64,000 nucleotides of DNA from Streptomyces sp. GSL17-111 (GTDB lineage Bacteria > Actinomycetota > Actinomycetes > Streptomycetales > Streptomycetaceae): positions 562,001 to 626,000 of the forward strand of contig NZ_JBAJNS010000001.1 in assembly GCF_037911585.1 (NCBI RefSeq), read 5' to 3'. The translations under genes were made by a program, and so were the position numbers. How positions within the stretch are numbered: position 1 is the stretch's first letter; the number at the start of each line of letters is the position of its first letter. This document shows positions 55,202 through 64,000 of this stretch, piece after piece. The notes beneath the pieces were generated by a model. It ran no database searches. It was not told the DNA's origin and saw only the letters and a program-made list of their open reading frames with translations.

Positions 55202-55543
55202 TCAGGCCGCGTCCCTGCGATGCCCGATGAAGGACACCCGGGTGTCGTCCTCGTCCAGGGCGATGTTGAGGGTGGCGTCGAGCGCCGTGGCCAGCTTGGC
55301 GAGGAGGGGCAGGGTGGGGACGGTGTCGGAGCCTTCGACGCGGGAGATCTTGGCCTGGGTCAGGCCCGCACGGTCGGCCAACTCGGTCTGCGTGAGTCCG
55401 AGCTCGGTGCGCCGGTCGTACACGGCCTTCGCCAGCGCCATGGACAGCCGGATCGCGCGCCGGGCCTCGGCCACGTCCTCGGGTTCGGTGAAGCCCTCGG
55501 CGAGCTTGCGCTCTCGCTGCGTTCTCCAGCGACTGTGAGTCAC
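55202..55543 (-). CDS. HigA-like XRE antitoxin
   Basis: 113 residues. Helix-turn-helix at 50-75 (TQTELADRAGLTQAKISRVEG) and a C-terminal strand ATLNIALDEDD, typical of HigA-type antitoxins. Overlaps the end of the toxin frame by four bases, the usual toxin-first order. Confidence 0.85.
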   Translation of the reverse strand: MTHSRWRTQRERKLAEGFTEPEDVAEARRAIRLSMALAKAVYDRRTELGLTQTELADRAGLTQAKISRVEGSDTVPTLPLLAKLATALDATLNIALDEDDTRVSFIGHRRDAA

Positions 55544-55922
55544 GGCTCCACCTCTCCCGGCCCGATGATACGGATGAACTCTTCGTGTGCGGGGCCATGT
55601 TCGGCTTCACAGACCTGTTGTGCGACCTTCGCGCGCTTCACCTCGGCGCCCTCCCGCATCCTCGTCTTGCGAAAGACGGTCAGCAGGACGGCGGTGCGGT
55701 TCGGGGTGAGCCAGTACGTCACACGCATGGCGGCACCATCAAGCGTGGGACGTAACTCCCTCACCCCGTCGCCGAGGTAACGGGCGTAGGGCTCGCCGAG
55801 CGCCGCAGCATGCTCAGCGAGCAACCCGACATACTCGCCATCTTGAGAAAGTGCTTGGCGGGCAGGGCTTCCAGCCAGTCCCGCACTTCGGGTTCGAGCT
55901 CGACGGCGAACAGGGGGCGCAC
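55540..55922 (-). pseudogene. Frameshifted HigB/RelE-type (DUF891) toxin gene
   Basis: A GTG at 55922 opens VRPLFAVELEPEVRDWLEALPAKHFLK, the standard N-terminus of this toxin family; the continuation (EYVGLLAEHAAALGEPYARYL...RELRP, VFRKTRMREGAEVKRA) is found in the next frame. One missing base near 55836-55838 (reading ATG GCG AGT instead of ATG GCN GAG TAT) explains the shift. Rejoined length about 127 residues. Either an inactivated toxin or a sequencing error. Confidence 0.8.
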
Positions 55923-55993
55923 GTGACCGAGGCTATATGTCGGGGGCGACATACTCAAGGCCACGAGCACGTCCGCGCCGGGCGGGGTGGGGG

Positions 55994-58072
55994 TTATTCG
56001 GGGGTGCCGTAGCGGGTCGGGGCGACGAACTCGCACCAGACGGACTTTCCGGTGGCGCGCGACTCCACGCCCCACACGTCGGCGAGTCGGTCGACGAGGA
56101 GCATGCCCCGGCCCGTCAGGCCGATGTCCTCGTCGCGGCCGAGTTCCGGGGCCTCGGTGGAGGTGTCCTCGACCTCGACGCGGACCCGGCGGTCGGCGCC
56201 GTCCAGGAGCCGGAAGGTGACGACCGCGCCGCCGTCGGTGTGCCGCAGGGCGTTGACCGTCAGCTCGTGGGTGACCAGCTCCAGGGCGTCGGCGCAGGCG
56301 TCGGCGTTCCACGAGCGCACGGCCGCCCTCGCCATCTGCCGCACCCCCGCGACCGCCCGCAGGTCCCCCGGCGCGACGTGGTGGTGGAGACGGCGGCCGA
56401 GCTGCGGGACCGGCGAGGCGTCGCGCCGGAGCAGGACGAGGGCCAGGTCGTCGACACCCGCCCGCGCGTTGGGCAGCTCGCAGAGCCAGTCGGCGAGCTT
56501 GCGCAGGTCGTCGGGGCCGCGTCCGACGGCGTCGACGAGGGCGCGCACGCCGTCGTCGAGGTCGGCGTCCGGCCGCTCGACCAGGCCGTCGGTGAACATC
56601 ACGAGCGTCTCCCCGACCGCCAGTTCCACGGAGGTCACCGGGAAGTCGGGCGCGCCCAGGTGGGGCAGCCCGAGCGGCAGGGCGCCGGCCACCGGGAGCA
56701 CCCGGCACCGGCCGTCCGTGCCCCGGAGCAACGGGTCCAGGTGCCCGGCGCGGACCAGGCGCAGCCAGCCGGTGGACGGGTCGGCCTCGGCGTACAGGCA
56801 GGTGGCGAAGCGGTCGGTGTCCAGGTCGTGCAGGAACGTGGAGGCGCGGGCCAGCACGGTGGAGGCGGTGTGGCCCTCGGCGGCGTAGGCGCGCAGCACG
56901 ATGCGCAGCTGGCCCATGACGGCGGCGGCGTGCGTGTCGTGGCCCTGCACGTCGCCGATGACGGCCGCGACCCGGCCCCCGGGCAGGGGGATGACGTCGT
57001 ACCAGTCCCCGCCGATGTCCCGCCCCCGGCGGGCCGGCCGGTAGCTGACCTCGGTGCGCAGCCCCGGCACGGCGGGGATGGTGTGGGGCAGCATGAAGCG
57101 CTGGAGGCTCTCGGCCAGCTCCATCTCCTGCTCGTACAGCATCGCCCGTTGCAGGCTCTGCGCGATAGCGCTGGTGAGCGCGGTGAGCAGGGTCTCCTCG
57201 TGGGGCGGGAAGGTGTGCTTGTCCCGGAAGAGCAGCCCGACGGCGCCGATCGCCCGCCCCTGGGCGATCAGCGGCAGGTACGCGGCGGCGGAGGCGTTCA
57301 GCGGTGCGATGTGGGGCCACAGCCGGGGATAGCGGGCGGCGAACTCCTGCCGGGAGACGAAGAAGCGCGGCGTCATCGTGCGGACGACCTCGCTCATGGG
57401 GAAGTCCGCGTCGATGCGGGTGTACTCCAGCTCGGGCACGAGGCTCGCCGTGCGGCCTTCGGCGATCTGGCGGATGTGGTTGCCCTCGACCAGTCCCATC
57501 AGGAGGCTGACGGCGCCGAGTCGCCCCATGCCGCGGGCGCTCTCCAGGACGTCGATGACGTCGCGCACGGACCGCGCGTGGGCGAGGGCCGCGGTCGTCT
57601 CCTCCACGACGCTGGACTCGCGGTGGCGTTCGGTGTCGGGCGCGCCCCCGCCGGCCGCGCCCGCGAGCTCGTCCGTGGCGTCCCGGACGACGCCGACGAG
57701 GCGGCGGGCCCGGCCGGCGGGGTCGCGGAGGATGTGGCCCTGGGTGTGGGTCCAGCGCAGGGTGCCGTCGCGGCAGCGGACGCGGAAGTACAGGCCGTAG
57801 CGGCGGCGCCCGTCCTTGATGGCCTGGGAGACCAGCGTGTCCATCCGGGCGGACTCGGACTGGGGCACCCGGCTGCCGAGGCTCTCGGGCCGGCCGTCGT
57901 ACTCGTCGCGGCGCAGGTCGAACACGGCGAGCGCGCCGTCGTCCAGGTGCATGACGTCGCGGTCGAGGTCCAGGTCGAAGGTGCCCATGCGGTTGAGGGC
58001 GAGCGTGGTGCGCGTGTCGGCGGGCCACCCGCCCGGCCCGGTGGCCCCGGGAACCGTTCGCTGCGTGTTCAT
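55994..58072 (-). CDS. PAS-GAF-SpoIIE phosphatase with C-terminal anti-sigma kinase-type ATPase domain
   Basis: 692 residues. PAS-like 20-140 (RCRDGTLRWTHTQGHILRD), GAF 150-320, SpoIIE PP2C phosphatase 345-550 (DIGGDWYDVIPLPGGRVAAVIGDVQGHD, later MFTDGLVERPD), HATPase_c 575-690 (LVTHELTVNALRHTDGG, GRGMLLVDRLADVWG). Such proteins control anti-anti-sigma factors in stress and development. The input signal is unknown. Confidence 0.92.
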   Translation of the reverse strand: MNTQRTVPGATGPGGWPADTRTTLALNRMGTFDLDLDRDVMHLDDGALAVFDLRRDEYDGRPESLGSRVPQSESARMDTLVSQAIKDGRRRYGLYFRVRCRDGTLRWTHTQGHILRDPAGRARRLVGVVRDATDELAGAAGGGAPDTERHRESSVVEETTAALAHARSVRDVIDVLESARGMGRLGAVSLLMGLVEGNHIRQIAEGRTASLVPELEYTRIDADFPMSEVVRTMTPRFFVSRQEFAARYPRLWPHIAPLNASAAAYLPLIAQGRAIGAVGLLFRDKHTFPPHEETLLTALTSAIAQSLQRAMLYEQEMELAESLQRFMLPHTIPAVPGLRTEVSYRPARRGRDIGGDWYDVIPLPGGRVAAVIGDVQGHDTHAAAVMGQLRIVLRAYAAEGHTASTVLARASTFLHDLDTDRFATCLYAEADPSTGWLRLVRAGHLDPLLRGTDGRCRVLPVAGALPLGLPHLGAPDFPVTSVELAVGETLVMFTDGLVERPDADLDDGVRALVDAVGRGPDDLRKLADWLCELPNARAGVDDLALVLLRRDASPVPQLGRRLHHHVAPGDLRAVAGVRQMARAAVRSWNADACADALELVTHELTVNALRHTDGGAVVTFRLLDGADRRVRVEVEDTSTEAPELGRDEDIGLTGRGMLLVDRLADVWGVESRATGKSVWCEFVAPTRYGTPE

Positions 58073-58202
58073 GCCGCACCCCAGACCGGAAGGCGATCTC
58101 CTTCACTGTGTCACCGTTCGCCCGGTTCCACGACCGCTGTGCGGCGCGCGAGCGACGCGGAGGGGAGGACCTGGCCGGGATGGGGCCGGAGGGGGCCGGG
58201 CG

Positions 58203-59309
58203 TCAGTGGCGGGGCCCCTTGAGCCGCGAGCGGAGGTCCTCCGGCGGCAGGAAGCGCGCCCAGCGTTCGGGGAACTCGGGGGGCTCGGGGCCGAAGCCGT
58301 CGTCCTCCTCGTCGTCGCCCGTGCCGGATGCCGGGTCGGCCCCGGCGGGGCCGCCGTCCCGGTGGCGGCGGGCCTCGGCGGCGGCGACCAGCACCGCCGC
58401 CTCCCGCTCCCGCTGCCGGTCGCGCGCACGGCGCGCGGCGGCCGTGGCGACGGACGGCCACACCCGGTCGATCGCCGCGTTGACGGCGGCGCCGACCAGG
58501 ACGGCGAAGGCCGACACGAAGATCCACAGCAGCACGGCGACGGGTGCGGCGAGCGACCCGTAGATCGTCGGCCCCTCCACCGTGGCCGTCAGGTACAGGC
58601 GCAGCAGGAACGAGCCCCCCACCCACATGAGCAGCGCGACCAGGGCCCCCGGAATGTCCTCGCGCCACGGCGAGCGGACGGGGACGGAGACGTGGAAGAG
58701 CGTGGTCAGGAACGCGATGGAGAGCAACAGGACGGTGGGCCAGTAGAAGATCTGGACCACCCACTCCGCCTGCGGCACCCAGCCGATCACGGCGTCGGGG
58801 CCGATCACCATGAGCGGCAGCGCGACGGCTCCGATCAGCAGCGCGACGAGGAAGAGCAGGAAGGCCAGCAGCCGGGTCTTCACGATGCCGCGGTGCCCGT
58901 CGAGCCCGTACATCACCGTGATCGTGTCGATGAAGACGTTCACCGCGCGCGAGCCCGACCACAGGGCGAGCGCGAAGCCGAAGGAGATGATGTCGGGCCG
59001 TCCGCCCTCGATGACGTCGTCGATGAGGGGTGCGGCGATCTCGTTGACACCGCGTTCGGAGAGGACGGTGGCGGAGGCCTCCAGGATGTTGGTGCGGACG
59101 CTGTCGATGGTGTCCGTGCCGATCCACGCGTCCAGGTAGCCGAGCAGCCCGAGCAGGCCGAGCAGCAGGGGCGGCAGGGAGAGCAGCGTGAAGAACGCGG
59201 CCTCGGCGGCGAGGCCGAGGATGCGGTACTCCATGCAGGAGTTGACCGTGTCCTTCAGCAGCAGCCACGAGAGTCGCCTCTTCGGGATGTTGCGGTAGAG
59301 ACCGCTCAT
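58203..59309 (-). CDS. YihY/BrkB-family inner membrane protein
   Basis: 368 residues. Six hydrophobic spans between residues 35 and 275; family blocks AAEAAFFTLLSLPPLLLGLLG, ALWSGSRAVNVFIDTI and ALLMWVGGSFLLRLYL; acidic C-terminal tail (GDDEEDDGFGPE). Despite old ribonuclease BN naming, function is unknown. ATG at 59309, or GTG two codons earlier. Confidence 0.88.
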   Translation of the reverse strand: MSGLYRNIPKRRLSWLLLKDTVNSCMEYRILGLAAEAAFFTLLSLPPLLLGLLGLLGYLDAWIGTDTIDSVRTNILEASATVLSERGVNEIAAPLIDDVIEGGRPDIISFGFALALWSGSRAVNVFIDTITVMYGLDGHRGIVKTRLLAFLLFLVALLIGAVALPLMVIGPDAVIGWVPQAEWVVQIFYWPTVLLLSIAFLTTLFHVSVPVRSPWREDIPGALVALLMWVGGSFLLRLYLTATVEGPTIYGSLAAPVAVLLWIFVSAFAVLVGAAVNAAIDRVWPSVATAAARRARDRQREREAAVLVAAAEARRHRDGGPAGADPASGTGDDEEDDGFGPEPPEFPERWARFLPPEDLRSRLKGPRH

Positions 59310-59454
59310 GCTCACGCGCCCGGCGGAGCGGCGCCTGGGGGACGGTTCGGCTGCTCGCACGCGTCCAACGTATCCGGCTTCCGGCGCGGGACACGCACCG
59401 GTGACGTGCTGGGCCCCGCCGTCCGGCCTCCGCGCGGGAGCGCGCGGGCCCGGC

Positions 59455-60486
59455 TCATCCGGCGGCGGACGGGGGCGGATCGGCGCCGCGCACCGTGCAG
59501 ACGGCCGCCGCGAGGCGCACCCCGGCGGTCAGCGCGTCGTGCAGGACGTCGGCGCCGAGCCCGTCGAGGCGGCCGCCCAGCGCACCGGCCCGGTGCAGTC
59601 CGTGCAGCAGGCCGGCCGTGAAGGCGTCCCCGGCGCCGACCGTGTCGACGACGGTGACCGGCGGCGTCGGCACGCGCAGCCGGTGGCCGTCGAGCGACGC
59701 GAAGACCCCGCGTGCACCGAGGGTGACGACGACCAGCCGCACCCCGGACGTGTGCCAGGTGTCGGCCGCCCGCTCGGGCCCGGCGTCCGGCAGCAGGTGG
59801 ACCAGGTCGTCCTCGGAGCACCGCAGGACGTCCGCCGCCGCGCACCACCGGGCCAGCTGCGCGCGGTAGTGCGCGGGGTCGACGAGGAGCGGGCGCACGT
59901 TGGGGTCCAGCGAGACGGTGGCCCGGGGCCGCACGGCCGTGAGCAGCCGTTCGACGGCCGGGCCGCCCGGATCGCGGACGAGGGCGAGGGAGCCGGTGTG
60001 CAGGCAGGCCGCCGGGGCCCGCGCGGCCCGTTCCAGCTCGGCGTCCGTCCACTGCCAGTCGGCGGTGCCGGCGGCATGGAAGGAGTACGCGGCGCTGCCG
60101 TGGGCGTCGACGTCGGCCACGGCGAGGGTGCTGGGCTCGGCCGCCTCGACGACGGCGCCGAGGTCGACGCCGGCGGCCGTCAGCCGGGAGCGGAAGAGGC
60201 GGCCGAAGACGTCACCGGAGAGCCGCCCGAGGAAGCGGGTGGGGGTGCCGAGCCGGGCGAGCGCGGCCGCGGTGTTGGCCGGGCCTCCCCCGGGGAGCAC
60301 GTGCAGGCCCAGGGCACCGGAGACGGCCGGGGTGGTGAAGGCGTCGGCCACGCACTCGCCCAGGACCGCGACGGGCGCGTCCCGCTCCGGGTGGCCGGGC
60401 CCGGCGGAATGCACGGCGGAATGCACGGCGGGGCTCACGGTGGGGCCCACGGCGGGCCGTGGCGTCGGGCGGGGCGACGGGGCCAA
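59455..60486 (-). CDS. PfkB-family carbohydrate kinase
   Basis: 343 residues from a TTG with GGGGGAA upstream; GTG at 60438 would give 327. Signature GGGPANTAAALARLG near the N-terminus and DTVGAGDAFTAGLLHGL with catalytic aspartate near residue 290. Closest in feel to bacterial fructokinases. The N-terminal 30 residues, with a VHSAVHSA repeat, are probably not part of the fold. Not near sugar uptake genes. Confidence 0.85.
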   Translation of the reverse strand: MAPSPRPTPRPAVGPTVSPAVHSAVHSAGPGHPERDAPVAVLGECVADAFTTPAVSGALGLHVLPGGGPANTAAALARLGTPTRFLGRLSGDVFGRLFRSRLTAAGVDLGAVVEAAEPSTLAVADVDAHGSAAYSFHAAGTADWQWTDAELERAARAPAACLHTGSLALVRDPGGPAVERLLTAVRPRATVSLDPNVRPLLVDPAHYRAQLARWCAAADVLRCSEDDLVHLLPDAGPERAADTWHTSGVRLVVVTLGARGVFASLDGHRLRVPTPPVTVVDTVGAGDAFTAGLLHGLHRAGALGGRLDGLGADVLHDALTAGVRLAAAVCTVRGADPPPSAAG

Positions 60487-60678
60487 CGGTTCCCCCTTCG
60501 GTCGGGGACGGGGACGGAGTCCGGGACTGACGGCACATCCTGCCAGCCGTGCCGTTCCCCGCCCAGGCGTACCGACTGCCCCCGACCGGGAGCGGGGCGG
60601 GGAACCGCGGTGTGATGGGATGCCCGGATGGACAGCGCCACGGACAGCACCCCCCACGGACCCACCGGCGGAATCAGC

Positions 60679-61254
60679 GTGACGACGTGGTCACTGGAGC
60701 AGACATCGGCCGACGATCTCCGTCCACCAACCGCCGGTGTCCACGGAGCGGACACCGGGTCCGCCATCCGGATCGTCCGGGCCGAGGTGCCGAGCCCGGA
60801 GTTCAGCCGCTTCCTCTACACCTCCGTGGGGACCGATCTCGCCTGGACCGACCGGCTGCCGTGGAGCCGTGAGCGCTGGCTCGGCTTCCTGGAGCGGCCC
60901 GGCACCGAGACCTGGGTGGCCTGGGACCACGGGACGCCGGCCGGGTTCATCGAGCTGGACGCCCAGCCGGAGGGCGTCGTGGAGATCAGCTACTTCGGCC
61001 TGCTCCCGGGCTTCCGGGGACGTGGCATCGGCGGGCGACTGCTCTTCGAGGGCACGGCGCGGGCGTGGGACCTGGCGCGGCGGTGGCCCGGCCGGGAGCG
61101 GACGCGCCGGGTGTGGGTGCACACGTGCAGCAAGGACTCCCCGCACGCGCTGGCGAACTACCGGCGCCGGGGGTTCCGCCTCTTCGACACCCGCACCGAG
61201 GTCGAGCCGGAGGTGCACGCCCCCGCCCTGTGGCCGTCCCGTCGCCCGGTGTGA
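60679..61254 (+). CDS. GNAT-family N-acetyltransferase
   Basis: 191 residues from the GTG at 60679 (VTTWSLEQTSADDLRP); an ATG at 60628 in frame would add 17 residues. Acetyl-CoA loop in GFRGRGIGGRLL near residue 115; C-terminal HALANYRRRGFRLF is typical of motif B. Substrate unknown. Just upstream of the sulfite reductase leader. Confidence 0.86.
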   Translation: MTTWSLEQTSADDLRPPTAGVHGADTGSAIRIVRAEVPSPEFSRFLYTSVGTDLAWTDRLPWSRERWLGFLERPGTETWVAWDHGTPAGFIELDAQPEGVVEISYFGLLPGFRGRGIGGRLLFEGTARAWDLARRWPGRERTRRVWVHTCSKDSPHALANYRRRGFRLFDTRTEVEPEVHAPALWPSRRPV

Positions 61255-61347
61255 CCCAGGGCACACCGTCCCGCCCTGCGAGACGGTCTTGTCCGCATCG
61301 TGGATAACGGTGGACTGCGTCCAAGCGCGCGTGCCAGTCTTCCTCCC

Positions 61348-61431
61348 ATGTCCAGAGCTGGAATCCTCTTGGTGAGTCGGCGTCACGTCGACCTTTGCCG
61401 CATGTCCAGCGCGATCTGTCCGGCGGGCTGA
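61348..61431 (+). CDS. Cysteine-containing leader peptide of the sulfite reductase operon
   Basis: 27-residue reading frame starting MSRAGILLVSRRHVDLCR. The RRHVDLCR core is shared by short leader peptides found upstream of actinobacterial sulfur-assimilation genes. Cys codons at 17 and 24 would let ribosome stalling report cysteine shortage. The next 215 bases to sirA are non-coding. Confidence 0.85.
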   Translation: MSRAGILLVSRRHVDLCRMSSAICPAG

Positions 61432-61646
61432 CAGTCACAGCACCACGAACTTCGCACGCTCCGCCGCACCGCACGCCGCCCCCGCTGTCGCGGGCGGGTG
61501 CCACCCTCTGACTTCGCCTTCCGGCCGCGCGGCCGGGAGACGCCCAGCGCGGACCGCACCGCCGTGTGCCCCGGCCGCGCGCGTGTTCGCACGCGCACGT
61601 CCGCCCCCTCCCGCCATCCACCCGTCAGCCCGAAGGACCTGCCACC

Positions 61647-63341
61647 ATGGCCGACACGCCCGAGCAAGCCACCGCCCCGACGCGCCGCAGGACCGGCCGC
61701 CACCGTGGCGAAGGCCAGTGGGCCAAGGGACACTTCACCCCCCTCAACGCCAACGAGCAGACCAAGAAGGACGATGACGGTCTCAATGTGCGGACACGCA
61801 TTGAGACGATCTACGCCCACCGCGGCTTCGCGTCCATCGACGGCGCCGATCTGCGGGGCCGGATGCGCTGGTGGGGCCTCTACACGCAGCGCAGGCCCGG
61901 CATCGACGGCGGCAAGACGGCCGTGCTGGAGCCGGAGGAGCTGGACGACGAGTACTTCATGCTCCGCGTCCGCATCGACGGCGGCCGGCTGACCACAGGG
62001 CAACTGCGCGTCATCGGCGAGATCTCGCAGGAGTTCGCGCGCGGGACCGCCGACATCACCGACCGGCAGAACATCCAGTATCACTGGATCCGCATCGAGG
62101 ACATGCCGGAGATCTGGCGCCGCCTGGAGGGCGTGGGGCTGTCCACGACCGAGGCGTGCGGCGACACCCCGCGCGTCATCCTCGGCTCGCCCGTCGCGGG
62201 CATCGCGGCCGACGAGATCATCGACGGCACCCCCGCCGTCGACGAGGTGCACCGCCGCGTGGTGGGCAACCCCGCCTACTCCAACCTCCCGCGCAAGTTC
62301 AAGTCCGCGATCTCCGGCTCGCCGCTGCTGGACGTGGCCCACGAGATCAACGACATCGCCTTCGTCGGCGTGCACCACCCGGAGCTGGGCCCGGGCTTCG
62401 ACGTGTGGGTCGGCGGCGGCCTGTCCACGAACCCGAAGATCGGCGTCCGGCTCGGTGCCTGGACGCCCCTGGAGGAGGTCGCCGACGTCTTCGAGGGCGT
62501 CGTCTCCATCTTCCGGGACTACGGTTACCGACGCCTGCGCAACCGGGCCCGCATCAAGTTCCTCGTGGCCGACTGGGGCCCGGAGAAGTTCCGTCAGGTG
62601 CTGGAGGACGAGTACCTCGGCCGCAAGCTGGCCGACGGCCCGGCCCCGGACGCCCCCGTCGAGCGCTGGCGCGACCACGTCGGCGTGCACCGGCAGAAGG
62701 ACGGCCGCTTCTACGTCGGCTTCGCCCCGCGCGTGGGCCGGGTGGACGGCGCGACGCTGACCAAGATCGCCGACCTCGCCGAGGCGCACGGCTCCACCCG
62801 GGTGCGCACCACGGTCGAGCAGAAGATGATCATCCTCGACGTGCCCGAGGAGCAGGTGCGGGCCCTCAGCGACGAGCTGGCCGCGCTCGACCTCACCACG
62901 CGGCCCTCGCCCTTCCGGCGCGGCACCATGGCCTGCACCGGCATCGAGTTCTGCAAGCTCGCCATCGTGGAGACCAAGGGCCGGGGCCAGAGCCTCATCG
63001 AGGAGATGGAGCGGCGGCTGCCCGGCTTCGCCGAGCCGATCACCATCAACATCAACGGCTGCCCCAACTCCTGCGCCCGCATCCAGGTCGCGGACATCGG
63101 CCTCAAGGGGCAGCTCGTCCTGGACGACGAGGGCAACCAGGTCGAGGGCTACCAGGTGCACCTGGGCGGCTCGCTGGGCCTGGAGCCCGGCTTCGGCCGC
63201 AAGGTGCGCGGGCTGAAGGTGACGGCCGACGGCCTCGCCGACTACGTGGAGCGGGTGCTGCGGGCGTTCGAGGAACAACGCACCGAGGGTGAGCGGTTCT
63301 CCCAGTGGGTGACCCGGGCTGACGAGGGGTCACTGAAATGA
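61647..63341 (+). CDS. sirA: Ferredoxin-dependent sulfite reductase
   Basis: 564 residues. Reduces sulfite to sulfide with siroheme and a [4Fe-4S] cluster. Cluster ligands C430-x5-C436 (CTGIEFC) and C472-x3-C476 (GCPNSC). MRWWGLYTQRRPG holds the tyrosine (79) corresponding to the Tyr-Cys crosslink region of M. tuberculosis SirA, with a cysteine in STTEACGDTPR. Nitrite reductase is the other family activity, but cysH and the Cys leader favour sulfite. Operon with the next two genes. Confidence 0.94.
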   Translation: MADTPEQATAPTRRRTGRHRGEGQWAKGHFTPLNANEQTKKDDDGLNVRTRIETIYAHRGFASIDGADLRGRMRWWGLYTQRRPGIDGGKTAVLEPEELDDEYFMLRVRIDGGRLTTGQLRVIGEISQEFARGTADITDRQNIQYHWIRIEDMPEIWRRLEGVGLSTTEACGDTPRVILGSPVAGIAADEIIDGTPAVDEVHRRVVGNPAYSNLPRKFKSAISGSPLLDVAHEINDIAFVGVHHPELGPGFDVWVGGGLSTNPKIGVRLGAWTPLEEVADVFEGVVSIFRDYGYRRLRNRARIKFLVADWGPEKFRQVLEDEYLGRKLADGPAPDAPVERWRDHVGVHRQKDGRFYVGFAPRVGRVDGATLTKIADLAEAHGSTRVRTTVEQKMIILDVPEEQVRALSDELAALDLTTRPSPFRRGTMACTGIEFCKLAIVETKGRGQSLIEEMERRLPGFAEPITININGCPNSCARIQVADIGLKGQLVLDDEGNQVEGYQVHLGGSLGLEPGFGRKVRGLKVTADGLADYVERVLRAFEEQRTEGERFSQWVTRADEGSLK

Positions 63342-63541
63342 GCGAGCGGGCCGCCCCGTTCTACTGCCCCTACTGCGGGGACGAGGACCTGCGGCCGTCC
63401 GAGGAGGGGCACGGCGCCTGGGAGTGCGGCGCCTGCAACCGGGCCTTCCGGCTGTCCTTCCTCGGCCTGCTCTCCCGGGGCTTCGCGCGGGACGTGCGGC
63501 GGCCCGGCAGCACCGACGACCACGAAGGGGGAACCGCATGA
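63338..63541 (+). CDS. Small zinc-ribbon protein conserved between sirA and cysH
   Basis: 67 residues. CPYC...CGAC forms a four-cysteine zinc ribbon over residues 10-33. Overlaps both neighbours by ATGA, so it is translationally coupled. Position suggests an accessory to sulfite or APS reduction; function unknown. Confidence 0.88.
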   Translation: MSERAAPFYCPYCGDEDLRPSEEGHGAWECGACNRAFRLSFLGLLSRGFARDVRRPGSTDDHEGGTA

Positions 63542-64000
63542 GAACCGCGACCGATCTGCGGGAGCTGGCCGAGGAGGCCGGGCGGGAGCTGGAGGACGCC
63601 TCGGCGCCCGACATCCTGCGCTGGGCCGCCGAGACCTTCGGGAAGCGCTTCTGCGTGACCTCGTCCATGGAGGACGCCGTGGTCGCGCACCTCGCGTCCC
63701 GGGTCTTCCCCGGTGTGGACGTCGTCTTCCTGGACACCGGCTACCACTTCCCCGAGACGCTCGGCACGCGCGACGCCGTGGCGGCGGTGATGGACGTCAA
63801 CGTCATCACCCTCACCCCCCGGCAGACCGTGGCCGAACAGGACGCGCGGTACGGCCCTAAGCTCCACGACCGCGACCCCGACCGGTGCTGCGCGCTGCGC
63901 AAGGTCGCACCGCTGCGGGAGGGGCTCGCCGGGTACGACGCGTGGGCGACCGGGCTGCGCCGCGACGAGTCCCCCACCCGGGCGGGCACGCCCGTCGTGG
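63538..64000 (+). CDS. cysH: Phosphoadenylyl/adenylyl-sulfate reductase (3' end beyond window)
   Basis: 154 codons visible. PP-loop-like SSMEDAVVAHLA, then LDTGYHFPET. The paired cysteines in DPDRCCALRKVAPL are ligands of the [4Fe-4S] cluster of adenylyl-sulfate reductases, so APS is the probable substrate. Produces sulfite for SirA. Confidence 0.92.
   Translation, partial: MRTATDLRELAEEAGRELEDASAPDILRWAAETFGKRFCVTSSMEDAVVAHLASRVFPGVDVVFLDTGYHFPETLGTRDAVAAVMDVNVITLTPRQTVAEQDARYGPKLHDRDPDRCCALRKVAPLREGLAGYDAWATGLRRDESPTRAGTPVV

Overview
This is a high-GC actinobacterial chromosome segment, almost certainly from a Streptomyces. Evidence: strong GC bias at third codon positions, GTG starts, tightly overlapping operons, a PucR-type regulator, a DUF2637 protein, a SpoIIE/GAF phosphatase, a DasR-type dre site, and the sulfate-assimilation order leader peptide - sirA - small zinc ribbon - cysH. 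I saw no tRNA, rRNA, CRISPR array, insertion sequence or prophage.

Layout. (1) 1-7132: myo-inositol catabolism. A minus-strand operon iolC-iolB-iolD-mmsA-oxidoreductase is divergent from an IolE/IolI-like TIM-barrel gene. (2) 7205-12342: urate transport and purine-ring breakdown (urate permease, 8-oxoguanine deaminase, and the operon uraD - hydroxyisourate hydrolase - uricase). (3) 12654-19872: glyoxylate recycling from ureides (hydroxypyruvate isomerase, tartronate semialdehyde reductase, glyoxylate carboligase), a catalase, a small HTH regulator with a possible thiamine-binding partner, and a degenerate Mrr-like protein. (4) 20104-23114: a membrane EEP-family protein, a MarP-like protease and a secreted AA10 polysaccharide monooxygenase behind dre sites. 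(5) 23237-31999: xanthine dehydrogenase (three subunits), XdhC, a purine permease and a divergent PucR regulator. Blocks 2, 3 and 5 together take purines to urate, allantoin precursors and glycerate; allantoinase and allantoicase are not here.

(6) 32032-46130 is the most unusual part. It holds an azole-type (TOMM) RiPP operon: a 37-residue precursor too short for routine gene calling, an E1-like leader-binding protein, a CocE/NonD hydrolase, a YcaO cyclodehydratase, a SagB-type dehydrogenase and a two-gene ABC exporter. Head to tail behind a four-gene FecB/FecC/FecD/FecE-type importer and a divergent beta-propeller-like gene, it is flanked by two Fur-family boxes that look like actinobacterial Zur (zinc) boxes, not the DtxR-type iron box seen elsewhere in the window. 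I propose a zinc-starvation-induced peptide metallophore system: made, exported and re-imported.

(7) 46533-60486: regulators and housekeeping genes: an EspR-like regulator, a TPR protein, a GntR regulator, an iron-box-controlled FhuF-like reductase, DUF2637, a PP2C phosphatase, an Ada-AlkA-like glycosylase, an MFS gene with a broken start, a HigA antitoxin with a frameshifted toxin, a SpoIIE phosphatase, YihY and a PfkB kinase. (8) 60679-64000: a GNAT gene, then assimilatory sulfite reduction preceded by a cysteine-containing leader peptide; cysH runs off the right edge.

Coordinated control can be read in the sequence. The uricase operon and the catalase share a nearly identical 18-nt element over their -35 regions, and the hydroxypyruvate isomerase and glyoxylate carboligase genes share a pair of TTCC...GGAA operators at the same 21-bp spacing.
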